From positions 1-46,674 of the forward strand of contig CAZGDR010000006.1 in NCBI GenBank assembly GCA_964524755.1: 46,674 nucleotides of DNA. The letters run 5' to 3'. Shown in pieces: positions 7,775-15,611 of the stretch (position 1 is the stretch's first letter; every line of letters starts with the position of its first letter). Under the pieces are notes generated by a model that saw only the letters and a list, made by a program, of their open reading frames with translations, was not told the origin of the DNA and searched no databases. The stretch is from JAQVOO01 sp964524755 (GTDB lineage Bacteria > Spirochaetota > Spirochaetia > Sphaerochaetales > Sphaerochaetaceae). The position numbers and the translations under genes are program-made.

Positions 7775-9223
7775 ATGTGGGAAATGTTACCGATTTTACT
7801 CTCGATTGGTCTATTTATTATCACCCTTATTGTCATATTTACCTTACGTAGTGCTGATCGACGTGATCGAAGGTTAGATATCATGCGTCGGTATGTTGCC
7901 CAATATATGACAGAGGTGAAACATTCTGAGACCCAAATGCGAGAAACAGTAGCTGAAATTGATGGCCAATTGGCAAGAAGCCGGCATGAGATGGAGGCTT
8001 TGATCAAGCAAGTTACTGAACAGCGAGAAGGATTGCTTTCGCACTCAGAAGATCTAGATGCACTACAAAAAACTTTGACGTATTATCATCAGGTTCTTGG
8101 CCAGCTCTCCGCTATGACAGAAAAAGCTGAACTCCGCACACGAAATGTAAAAGAAAATATCTCTAAAGTAGAACGGGTACAAGATACTATTGATGAGTTT
8201 TTGACTGATATTGCCGAGTCAGAAGCACGTATGCAGCAGATTACCGAGTCGTTAGAACGTGCGGTAGGGCACCAAGATGTACGGATGAAGAAACAAATAG
8301 AAGAATCTGTGGCTGAAGCCAAAATTGCTATAAATGGGCTATTAGATGACGCTATGAATCAAACCGATGTAACCTTCCAAACTATGATTACCACGGTCCA
8401 AGCTTTCTTGCGAGAGTTGAATAACCGGACAGAGATCTTGGAAGGAGTTGTCAGGCGACTGACAACTAGCTCCTCTTCTACGCTTGAAGAAATAGAGTTA
8501 TCTGTTGTGAAAGCCAAGAAAAAGATTGAAGAACATGATCAAGAACTTGCTTCCATTGCCCAAGAAAGAGAGGCCGCAGAGGAGGTTATAGAGCAATTAG
8601 TACAGCGTAAAGAGGCCGTCGAAGGTGGGCTTGGCGAGAGTTCTGAATTGTTGACGCATAAAGAACACGAACTAAAAGAGTTGGAGCAGCAGGTACAAAC
8701 TGTCCAAGATGAATTAGATCTAGCTTTAGCCGAGAGGCAACGCTTGGCGGAAGAAGAAGAGCAATATGAATTAGAGATGAAGGCTCGACTTGATAATCCC
8801 GATGTATATGATGCTGAAGTTGACTCCGAAGATATTGTTCCCATTTTTGTAGCGCCTGAGGAAGAATCCCTCGATAATGAACAGTTGAAGCTACAAGAAG
8901 ATGAACACGAATTAATGCAGACAGCTCAACAGCGTAATCCTAGTATAAATGACTTTGCAGATACTGTTCCATTTCTTGAGGTCTCTAGTGAAGAAGCACT
9001 TGATGATGAATCGTATGAACTTGAAAAAAATATACATGAATTCGTGCAAAAAGCTCAGCTTAACAACCCCGATATGTATGAAAGCGAAGATGTGGATTCA
9101 ATTGTTGAGAGTTATGAGGATGATGACCCTAGAGAGAAACCCAAAAAAGTCAAACACGAGCTGTATGGACTTGAAGAGGGTGAAGAAGAGATCATTTTAG
9201 ACGATGATTCAGAGTTCGTGTGA
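7775..9223 (+). CDS. Membrane-anchored spirochaetal coiled-coil protein (SpiroCoCo-like)
   Basis: The 482-residue protein starts with one membrane helix (about 5-24) followed by basic residues. It continues as a long Glu/Lys/Gln-rich heptad region (about 40-340) typical of an extended coiled coil and ends in a very acidic tail (about 340-482) made of three imperfect repeats. Long N-anchored coiled-coil proteins of this design are known in spirochaetes as the SpiroCoCo family; membership is my inference. Such proteins may be structural or partition-related, but no function is shown. GGGGGA precedes the ATG. No enzymatic motif is visible. Confidence 0.7.
   Translation: MWEMLPILLSIGLFIITLIVIFTLRSADRRDRRLDIMRRYVAQYMTEVKHSETQMRETVAEIDGQLARSRHEMEALIKQVTEQREGLLSHSEDLDALQKTLTYYHQVLGQLSAMTEKAELRTRNVKENISKVERVQDTIDEFLTDIAESEARMQQITESLERAVGHQDVRMKKQIEESVAEAKIAINGLLDDAMNQTDVTFQTMITTVQAFLRELNNRTEILEGVVRRLTTSSSSTLEEIELSVVKAKKKIEEHDQELASIAQEREAAEEVIEQLVQRKEAVEGGLGESSELLTHKEHELKELEQQVQTVQDELDLALAERQRLAEEEEQYELEMKARLDNPDVYDAEVDSEDIVPIFVAPEEESLDNEQLKLQEDEHELMQTAQQRNPSINDFADTVPFLEVSSEEALDDESYELEKNIHEFVQKAQLNNPDMYESEDVDSIVESYEDDDPREKPKKVKHELYGLEEGEEEIILDDDSEFV
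8767..9140 (+). repeat. Three imperfect acidic repeats of about 43 residues within the coiled-coil protein
   Basis: Three units share a pattern of a LE-x-HE-x-(M/V)Q-x-AQ helix followed by NP(D/S)-x-Y-x-E and a run of Asp/Glu. Recognisable copies are LDNPDVYDAEVDSEDIVP, QRNPSINDFADTVPFLE and LNNPDMYESEDVDSIVE. The DNA copies have diverged, for example near 8797, 8936 and 9064, so the duplication is old. Confidence 0.65.
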
Positions 9224-9346
9224 TTAATTAAGTGCTAGTCGGCATATGAAACAACGGCTAGGATACTCTACTAATCGTTGAAACGCTGGGGACTTTGCCT
9301 CATCTTAAAGTATAGTCTTTTATTGGACTCAAGAATCCACCTTTAT

Positions 9347-9373
9347 AACGCATCTGCTCATCAGGGCGTTTTT
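9347..9373 (+). terminator. Putative intrinsic terminator after the der/coiled-coil operon
   Basis: AACGC (9347-9351) pairs with GCGTT (9366-9370), and an inner CTG/CAG pair extends the stem. The 3' arm runs into TTTTT. It lies about 120 bases after the coiled-coil stop codon. Confidence 0.5.
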
Positions 9374-9418
9374 GTAGTGTAATAATTCAAATTACGGTAC
9401 ATGATTCGAGAGAAGTAC

Positions 9419-9448
9419 TTGACGCTACCTTTTACCTATTAGTATGTT
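9419..9448 (+). promoter_or_regulatory. Putative promoter of grpE-dnaK-dnaJ
   Basis: TTGACG (9419-9424) and TATGTT (9443-9448) are spaced by 18 bases. The predicted leader of about 90 bases contains the perfect hairpin at 9461-9476. No CIRCE operator overlaps it. It is the best -35/-10 pair in the gap, but the -10 is weak (4/6). Confidence 0.4.
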
Positions 9449-9546
9449 TGATGAGGTAGCCATGCTAAAAAGCATGCAGAATCATATAGAGAGACAATCA
9501 ACCTCAAGTTTTGAAGGTAGAGAAATACGTATGTACAGGTAAGCCA

Positions 9547-10146
9547 ATGAGTAAGAAAGAAAAAAAAGAAAAAGAAGTTGAATTGAATGAGAAGCAACCA
9601 AAGGTTGCAAAAACGGATGGGACTGAAACATTGTCGCCATCCTCAGAGGAACTTTCTTTCCAAGAGATACGGATTGCAGAATTGGAGGCAGAAGTTGAGC
9701 GGCTCTCCAGTGAGCTAGCAGAAGAGAAAGAGACTTATATCCGTAAAATTGCTGATATGGATAATTATCGTAAGCGTCTAGTGCGTGAAAAAGAGAGCGC
9801 AGTCCAATATGCCAATGAGCGTTTGTTGAATGATTTAATTCCCATTCTTGATGATTTTGATCGCGCAGTAGGGGCTAGCGAAGAAGATAGCGATCTGAAA
9901 GCGTATGCGCAGGGAGTTCAACTAATTCAAAAACAATTACTTGAACTTCTGGACAAGAATTGGGGTTTAAAACGGATGGATGGAATTGTAGGGCAAGAAT
10001 TCTCTCCGCACGAACATGAAGCGATGATGATGGAGCAGGGAGACGAGTTTGAAACAGAGACTGTTCTTGCCGAATTACAAAAGGGTTATTATCTTCATGA
10101 TAGGGTTCTAAGAACCGCGAAGGTAAAAGTAGGAAAACCCGAGTAG
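9547..10146 (+). CDS. grpE: Nucleotide exchange factor GrpE
   Basis: GrpE releases ADP from DnaK. From the ATG at 9547 the protein has 199 residues: a charged disordered start, a long coiled coil (about 45-85), the family motif MDNYRKRLVREKE, NDLIPILDDFDRA, and the C-terminal beta domain with QEFSPHEHEAMM and GYYLHDRVLRTAKVKV. An in-frame TTG at 9511 would add 12 atypical residues. AGGTAAG just before the ATG is a modest ribosome-binding site. It is first in a grpE-dnaK-dnaJ-rlmB series. hrcA, which often precedes grpE, is absent. Confidence 0.95.
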   Translation: MSKKEKKEKEVELNEKQPKVAKTDGTETLSPSSEELSFQEIRIAELEAEVERLSSELAEEKETYIRKIADMDNYRKRLVREKESAVQYANERLLNDLIPILDDFDRAVGASEEDSDLKAYAQGVQLIQKQLLELLDKNWGLKRMDGIVGQEFSPHEHEAMMMEQGDEFETETVLAELQKGYYLHDRVLRTAKVKVGKPE

Positions 10147-10195
10147 TGTATTGAATAATACATTAAGGGGTAGGGAGTGTAATTATTCCCTTAAT
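10147..10195 (+). promoter_or_regulatory. Tandem hairpins between grpE and dnaK
   Basis: Immediately after the grpE stop, TGTATT (10147-10152) pairs with AATACA (10157-10162). A second perfect 8-base stem then pairs ATTAAGGG (10162-10169) with CCCTTAAT (10188-10195). There is no T run, so this looks like mRNA processing, stabilisation or attenuation structure rather than a terminator. Confidence 0.5.
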
Positions 10196-10235
10196 TTAAA
10201 AATAATGTTGATGGTGAATTTCAAGGAGAGAGACC

Positions 10236-12152
10236 ATGGGTAGAATAATAGGAATAGACTTAGGAACGACCAATTCATGTGTGTCGGTCATGGAAAACGG
10301 CGACGCTGTCGTCATCCAAAATTTAGAAGGGCAAAGAACAACCCCTTCAATTGTAGGCTTTACGGCTAAAGGTGAACGGTTAGTTGGGCAGCCTGCGAAA
10401 AACCAAATTGTAACCAATGCAGAGAATACTGTATCGTCCATTAAGAGATTTATGGGACGACGATTTGGGGAAATACCTTCAGAAATTTCAAAGGTGTCCT
10501 ATAAAATAATGGCAGGACCCTCAGATGAAATCCGCATTTCGATTCGTGATAAGGATTATTCTCCTCAGGAAATTTCTGCGGCTATTTTACAGAAGATGAA
10601 AAAGACAGCTGAAGATTATCTTGGTGAAACTGTAACTGAAGCTGTAATTACGGTTCCCGCATATTTTAATGATTCCCAGCGGCAGGCAACGAAAGATGCC
10701 GGTAAGATTGCAGGTCTTGATGTAAAGAGAATTGTAAACGAGCCCACGGCAGCTGCTTTAGCATATGGGTTAGGCAAAGATGCCAATAAAGAAGAAAAGA
10801 TTGCAGTATATGACTTGGGTGGAGGAACTTTTGATATCTCTATTCTCGAGTTGGGAGATGGTGTTTTCGAGGTAAAATCGACTAATGGTGATACCCACCT
10901 CGGTGGAGATGACTTTGATCAGAAAATTATTGACTGGTTGGTTGATAGCTTCAAGAAAGAGTCAGGCATTGATTTGTCGAAAGATAAGATGGCTGTACAG
11001 CGCCTACGTGAAGCGGCTGAGAAGGCAAAGGTTGAACTTTCAAGTACGAAGGATACTTCCATTAACCTTCCCTACATTACCGCAGATGCCTCTGGACCCA
11101 AGCACTTGCAAATGAATCTTTCACGTGCTCGTTTTGAGCAGATGGTTTCTGATTTAGTTGAAAGAAGTCGCAAACCATGTTTGAATGCACTAAAAGATGC
11201 AGGGTTATCACCTAGTGATATTGATGAAGTTATCTTAGTTGGTGGTTCGACCAGAATGCCGGCTGTCCAAGCTTTAGTAAAAGAGCTTTTTCAGAAGGAG
11301 CCACATAAGGGTGTTAACCCTGACGAAGTAGTAGCTATGGGTGCTGCTATTCAAGGTGGAATTTTGGGCGGTGATGTGAAGGACGTGCTTCTTCTAGACG
11401 TTACTCCGCTTTCTCTTGGTATTGAAACATTAGGTGGGATTGCAACTAAACTGATTGAACGTAACACTACGATTCCTACCCGCAAGAGCCAGATTTTCTC
11501 CACTGCAGCTGATGGACAAACCGCAGTTTCTATCCATGTGCTCCAGGGAGAACGTGAAATGGCAAGCCAGAACCGGACGCTAGGGAACTTTGATTTAATT
11601 GGTATCCCTTCCGCTCCACGAGGTGTTCCACAGATTGAAGTTACTTTTGATATTGATGCTAATGGAATTGTCCATGTCAGTGCTAAAGATCTCGGAACTG
11701 GAAAAGAGCAGAAGATTAGAATTGAATCATCTTCTGGGCTTTCTGAGAGTGATATTGATAAGATGGTTAAGGACGCTGAACTTCACGCCGAAGAGGACAA
11801 GAAAGAGCGTGAAAAGATTGAAGTCCGTAATGAAGCCGATAATCTCTATTATTCAACCGAGAAATCTTTGAAGGAGTATGGGGACAAAATCTCTGATACT
11901 GAAAAAGCAAATATAGAACAAGCCATGGCTGATTTAAAGGCCGTTATGTCTTCAGATGATATTGAAGATATTAAGGCTAAAACTGAAGCTTTGCAGCAAG
12001 CAGCATATAAGCTTGCAGAAGAAATGTATAAAGCCACGGCTGCCCCACAGGCTGAACCTGGTGAAGGTCCTGATGCTGATTCCTCATCCTCCACAACTGG
12101 AAAGGATGAAGATGATGGTGTCGAGGATGCCGACTACGAGGTCGTTGATTAA
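10236..12152 (+). CDS. dnaK: Chaperone protein DnaK (Hsp70)
   Basis: The 638-residue product is a full-length Hsp70. It opens with IIGIDLGTTNSCV, carries the phosphate-2 and adenosine motifs (IAVYDLGGGTFDISI, VILVGGSTRMPAVQ), the linker DVLLLDVTPLSLGIET, a beta-sandwich substrate domain and a helical lid, and ends in the acidic tail DADYEVVD. AAGGAGAG lies just before the ATG. It works with GrpE upstream and DnaJ downstream. Nothing is truncated or unusual. Confidence 0.98.
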   Translation: MGRIIGIDLGTTNSCVSVMENGDAVVIQNLEGQRTTPSIVGFTAKGERLVGQPAKNQIVTNAENTVSSIKRFMGRRFGEIPSEISKVSYKIMAGPSDEIRISIRDKDYSPQEISAAILQKMKKTAEDYLGETVTEAVITVPAYFNDSQRQATKDAGKIAGLDVKRIVNEPTAAALAYGLGKDANKEEKIAVYDLGGGTFDISILELGDGVFEVKSTNGDTHLGGDDFDQKIIDWLVDSFKKESGIDLSKDKMAVQRLREAAEKAKVELSSTKDTSINLPYITADASGPKHLQMNLSRARFEQMVSDLVERSRKPCLNALKDAGLSPSDIDEVILVGGSTRMPAVQALVKELFQKEPHKGVNPDEVVAMGAAIQGGILGGDVKDVLLLDVTPLSLGIETLGGIATKLIERNTTIPTRKSQIFSTAADGQTAVSIHVLQGEREMASQNRTLGNFDLIGIPSAPRGVPQIEVTFDIDANGIVHVSAKDLGTGKEQKIRIESSSGLSESDIDKMVKDAELHAEEDKKEREKIEVRNEADNLYYSTEKSLKEYGDKISDTEKANIEQAMADLKAVMSSDDIEDIKAKTEALQQAAYKLAEEMYKATAAPQAEPGEGPDADSSSSTTGKDEDDGVEDADYEVVD

Positions 12153-12181
12153 TCGAATCCAACTGAAGGAAGTGTGACACC

Positions 12182-13303
12182 GTGGCAAAACGGGATTATT
12201 ATGAAGTCTTGGGAGTTCAGAAAGGAGCTTCCCAAGACGAAATTAAAAAAGCTTATCGTAAACTCGCTATTGCAAATCACCCGGATAAAAACCAGGGTGA
12301 TAAAGCTGCTGAGGAGCGATTTAAAGAAGCTAGTGAAGCCTATGAAATATTGAGCAGTGAGCAGAAGCGGCAAGCATACGACCAGTATGGATTTGCTGGG
12401 GTCGATACCGGTGGAGCACAGGATTATAGTAATGTGTACCGCGATTTCAGTGATCTGTTTGGGGGTGGTTTTGGCGACATCTTCGGTTCCTTTTTTGGAG
12501 GTGGTGGAGGTGGTCGTGCTTCGCAAGGATCGAGAGGTCCCGCCGTTGGAGCCAGTCTCCGTTATGATGTTGAGATAGATTTCAAGGAGGCCGTGTTTGG
12601 CACCAAGGTTGAAATTTCTTATACCCACCAAGTCCATTGTTCTACCTGTAAAGGTTCTGGCGTAAAGAGTGGTTCCGGGAAAAAGGTTTGCCCTACATGT
12701 AATGGGATAGGTCAGGTTCGACGGAACTCAGGCTTCTTTTCGATAGCCTCCACTTGCCCAACGTGTAATGGGGATGGGCACATAGTTGAGAATCCCTGCG
12801 GTGAGTGTCACGGAACTGGACTCATGCGCAAACAACAGAAGTTGAAAGTTACCATTCCAGCTGGTGTCGATACTGGGAATCGGGTATCTATATCGGGTAT
12901 GGGGGATGCGGGACCCAATGGAGGACCGTCGGGTGACCTCTTTGTGTATGTTAATGTCCGTCCACATGCCTACTTTGAGCGGTCAGGTAATGATCTATAT
13001 TGTCAAATCCCACTTTCTATTACGCAAGCTGCACTCGGAGGCAGTATTGAGGTCATGACCATCGACGATGTTCGGGTTAAAGTTGCTATTCCTGCCGGCA
13101 CGCAAAATGGAAAGGTATTGCGTTTACGTAACCGTGGTGTGCCTAAACTGCGTGGTTCTTCAGACCAACGCGGGGATCAATACATTAAGATCTTGGTCGA
13201 AACTCCCCGGAAGATGAATCGTGAAGCTAAAAAACTGATGGGGCAACTAGCTGAGGCTTTAGGTGAAAACAAGAGTCCTGAACCGGTTCCGTTTAACGAT
13301 TAG
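12182..13303 (+). CDS. dnaJ: Chaperone protein DnaJ (Hsp40)
   Basis: The 373-residue co-chaperone has a J domain starting KRDYYEVLGV with the HPD tripeptide (NHPDKN), a Gly/Phe-rich linker (GGGFGDIFGSFFGGGGGG), and four zinc-binding CxxCxGxG repeats (CSTCKGSG, CPTCNGIG, CPTCNGDG, CGECHGTG), followed by the C-terminal peptide-binding domains. Translation starts at GTG 12182 with AAGGAAG about 10 bases upstream. It stimulates the DnaK ATPase and delivers unfolded clients. Confidence 0.97.
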   Translation: MAKRDYYEVLGVQKGASQDEIKKAYRKLAIANHPDKNQGDKAAEERFKEASEAYEILSSEQKRQAYDQYGFAGVDTGGAQDYSNVYRDFSDLFGGGFGDIFGSFFGGGGGGRASQGSRGPAVGASLRYDVEIDFKEAVFGTKVEISYTHQVHCSTCKGSGVKSGSGKKVCPTCNGIGQVRRNSGFFSIASTCPTCNGDGHIVENPCGECHGTGLMRKQQKLKVTIPAGVDTGNRVSISGMGDAGPNGGPSGDLFVYVNVRPHAYFERSGNDLYCQIPLSITQAALGGSIEVMTIDDVRVKVAIPAGTQNGKVLRLRNRGVPKLRGSSDQRGDQYIKILVETPRKMNREAKKLMGQLAEALGENKSPEPVPFND

Positions 13304-13311
13304 GGAGTTGT

Positions 13312-14058
13312 ATGGGTGAGAAAGTTGTTGGATTTCATGCCATTGCAGAGGCGCTAAAACAGGCTCCAGGGGGTAGCATTCTCTATCTTTGCAGAAATGT
13401 AGAGCGAAAGAATGACCAGTTGGAGTCTATTGCGCGTGCCAATAAATCAGTGACTATCCGTAAAATTGCTGAAGCCGATATGGATCGAATGCTTGAGGGT
13501 GTCTTTCATCGTGGGGCAATGCTCGAGTTAGGAAGAAGCCAAAATCGAAGCAGTGCAGTTGCAAGTACAACTGTGAAAAGCTTTCTCAGTCAATTGCCAC
13601 AAGACGATGCAGCATTAGTTCTTATTTTAGATGGGATAACTGATGTGCAAAACCTAGGGGCGATTATGCGCAGTGCCGACCAATTCTCAGTTGATTTAGT
13701 GGTTATTCCTGAGCGCAGAAGTGCACAAGCAAATCAGACTGTGCTACGGATATCGAGTGGAGCTTCTCAGTATGTCCCCACTGCGACGGTGACAAATCTG
13801 GCTCGAGAGATTGAACTCTTACAGAAAAACGGATTTTGGGTGTATGGTGCTGACATGGGGGGAGCCTCCATCGCTACCGTAAAATTTCCTCATAGGACAG
13901 TTTTAATTTTAGGATCCGAAGATAGTGGTATGAGTCATCTTACGTCAAAAAAATGTGATCATATTATTTCTATTCCAACAACCGGACACATCGATTCTCT
14001 AAATGTGAGTGTAGCTGCCGGTATTTTGTTGTATGAGTTCCGCCGACAAAAAGCTTAA
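13312..14058 (+). CDS. rlmB: RlmB/TrmH-family rRNA 2'-O-methyltransferase (SPOUT)
   Basis: The 248-residue protein has an N-terminal L30e-like substrate-binding domain beginning VVGFHAIAEAL and a SPOUT methyltransferase domain with the three knot motifs: ILDGITDVQNLGAIMRSAD, LILGSEDSGM, and IPTTGHIDSLNVSVAAGI. RlmB methylates G2251 of 23S rRNA in E. coli; the exact target nucleotide here is inferred. It follows dnaJ by 8 bases and probably shares its transcript. No clear terminator follows before the DUF3798 operon. Confidence 0.88.
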   Translation: MGEKVVGFHAIAEALKQAPGGSILYLCRNVERKNDQLESIARANKSVTIRKIAEADMDRMLEGVFHRGAMLELGRSQNRSSAVASTTVKSFLSQLPQDDAALVLILDGITDVQNLGAIMRSADQFSVDLVVIPERRSAQANQTVLRISSGASQYVPTATVTNLAREIELLQKNGFWVYGADMGGASIATVKFPHRTVLILGSEDSGMSHLTSKKCDHIISIPTTGHIDSLNVSVAAGILLYEFRRQKA

Positions 14059-14144
14059 AAATATCTTTTAGATGCTCTTATTTGCACATTAAAAAAAATT
14101 AATATAATCAAAAGCCAGTAAAATCAATTTCTCTTGCTAAAATT

Positions 14145-14161
14145 ATGTAAATATATTACAT
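14145..14161. promoter_or_regulatory. Inverted repeat upstream of the DUF3798 importer operon, candidate operator
   Basis: ATGTAA (14145-14150) and TTACAT (14156-14161) form a perfect inverted repeat around a 5-base AT centre, within a very AT-rich 204-base intergenic region. A possible TTTTCA/GATACA promoter with a 17-base spacer lies about 35 bases downstream. A regulator binding here could control the cassette. The high AT content raises the chance of coincidence. Confidence 0.35.
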
Positions 14162-14262
14162 ATTTATAGAATTTCGTGGATTTTGTTTTCATTTTATTTT
14201 AAGTCTGTGATACACTAGCAAGCAGTGAAAATCACTAGATTACACGTAAGGAGAAAAACAGT

Positions 14263-15474
14263 ATGAAGAAAATTTTATCAATTCTACTCGTTTTGGCTGT
14301 ATTGAGCGGTGCTTTGTTCGCTCAAGGGGCCCAAGAAGCTGCTCCTGCAGCAGCGAAAGATTATCATATCGGAATTGTTACTGGAACAGTATCGCAATCT
14401 GAAGATGATCTTCGAGGCGCAGAAGAGATGATTGCTAGGTATGGATCGGCCAACGCTGGTGGTAAAATCCAGCATGTAACTTATCCAGACAACTTCATGG
14501 ATGAAGCAGAGACCACAATTTCTGTAATCAGCGGATTGGCTGATGATCCACTTATGAAGGCTGTTATTGTAAATCAGGCAATTCCTGGTACAACCGAAGC
14601 TTTCCGTCGTATTAAGGAGAGAAGACCTGACATTCTCTTGATTGCGGGTGAAGCACATGAAGATCCTCCTGTTATTCAGAGTGCAGCTGACTTGGCTGTG
14701 AATAACGACTTCGTTGCTAGAGGGTATTTAATCATTAAGACTGCACATGATCTTGGTCTTGATACTTTCGTTCATATCTCTTTCCCAAGACATATGAGTT
14801 ACGAGACTTTGAGTCGTCGTGCTGCCATTATGCGTGAAACATGTAAAGAATTCGGAATGACCTTTGTACTAGAAACTGCTCCAGACCCAACCAGTGATGT
14901 TGGTGTTGCTGGTGCACAACAATATATTCTTGAAAAGGTTCCTGCTTGGGTTGACAAATATGGTGAAAATACCGCTTATTTCGTTACCAATGATGCACAC
15001 ACAGAGCCATTGCTGAAGCAGTTGTTGGCTTATGGTGGGTACTTCATTGAAGCCGACCTTCCTTCCCCATTAATGGGCTATCCTGGTGCATTGGGACTTG
15101 ATTTATCAGCCGAAGCCGGTGATTTTGCTGCAATCGTTAAGAAGGTTGAATCTGCAATTGTTGCCAAGGGTGGTGCTGGTCGTTTTGGAACCTGGGCTTT
15201 CTCTTATGGTTATACTGCATCTGCAGCTTTAACTCAGCATGCCATAAACGTTGTGGAAGGCAAGTCTGAATTATTGAAGCTCAGTGATATCATGAGAGCT
15301 TTTGGTGAATTCACCCCTGGTGCAAAATGGAATGGTAGTGCCTATACCGATGTTACAACTGGTGTGCGTGCTAAGAACCACATTTTGATTTACCAAGATA
15401 CCTACATGATGGGTAAGGGCTTTATGGGAACTCCTGAAGTCGTTGTCCCTGAAAAATATTTCCTAGTTAAATAG
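14263..15474 (+). CDS. DUF3798-type periplasmic substrate-binding protein
   Basis: The 403-residue protein has a signal peptide (about 1-20, ending GALFA before QGAQEA, with no lipobox cysteine) and a two-lobed periplasmic binding fold beginning YHIGIVTGTVSQSEDD. It resembles the functionally uncharacterised DUF3798 family rather than a named sugar binder. It heads an operon with a double-NBD ABC ATPase and two RbsC/LivM-like permeases, so it probably captures a small solute for import. The ligand is unknown. AAGGAG precedes the ATG. A strong hairpin after the gene would let it be made in excess over the membrane components, as is usual for binding proteins. Confidence 0.8.
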   Translation: MKKILSILLVLAVLSGALFAQGAQEAAPAAAKDYHIGIVTGTVSQSEDDLRGAEEMIARYGSANAGGKIQHVTYPDNFMDEAETTISVISGLADDPLMKAVIVNQAIPGTTEAFRRIKERRPDILLIAGEAHEDPPVIQSAADLAVNNDFVARGYLIIKTAHDLGLDTFVHISFPRHMSYETLSRRAAIMRETCKEFGMTFVLETAPDPTSDVGVAGAQQYILEKVPAWVDKYGENTAYFVTNDAHTEPLLKQLLAYGGYFIEADLPSPLMGYPGALGLDLSAEAGDFAAIVKKVESAIVAKGGAGRFGTWAFSYGYTASAALTQHAINVVEGKSELLKLSDIMRAFGEFTPGAKWNGSAYTDVTTGVRAKNHILIYQDTYMMGKGFMGTPEVVVPEKYFLVK

Positions 15475-15488
15475 GATCTGATCATTAG

Positions 15489-15514
15489 AGGAAGGGGGTG
15501 TACACCTCCTTCCT
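15489..15514 (+). promoter_or_regulatory. Strong intercistronic hairpin after the binding-protein gene
   Basis: A 10-base stem (15489-15498 with 15505-15514, one G-U pair) closes a 6-base TGTACA loop. No T run follows, so it is more likely to protect the 3' end of the upstream message or attenuate the downstream ABC genes than to terminate fully. Confidence 0.6.
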
Positions 15515-15611
15515 GAGATTGGCTACAAATTGTGTCAACAAATAGGGTGTAGTCCGACTGCCACTTATGGTAGGAGAGGAGACGCCCTTTTTGGTAAGTG
15601 AAGGAATATGT

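Larger units (their letters stand above)
9224..9546. other. 323-base non-coding stretch with hairpins ahead of grpE
   Basis: No credible ORF is present. A hairpin pairs CTAGTCG (9235-9241) with CGGCTAG (9255-9261). ACTTT and AAAGT can pair around 9291-9313. A terminator-like hairpin lies at 9347-9373, then a promoter at 9419-9448, and a perfect CATGCT-AAAA-AGCATG hairpin at 9461-9476 in the presumed grpE leader. No CIRCE element (TTAGCACTC-N9-GAGTGCTAA) is visible. The first 150 bases could be a 3' UTR or a small RNA. Confidence 0.6.

Noticed and set aside
9224..9546. CIRCE/HrcA operator before grpE
   Set aside because: No TTAGCACTC/GAGTGCTAA pair is present. The single AGTGCTAG near 9231 has no partner at the right spacing.
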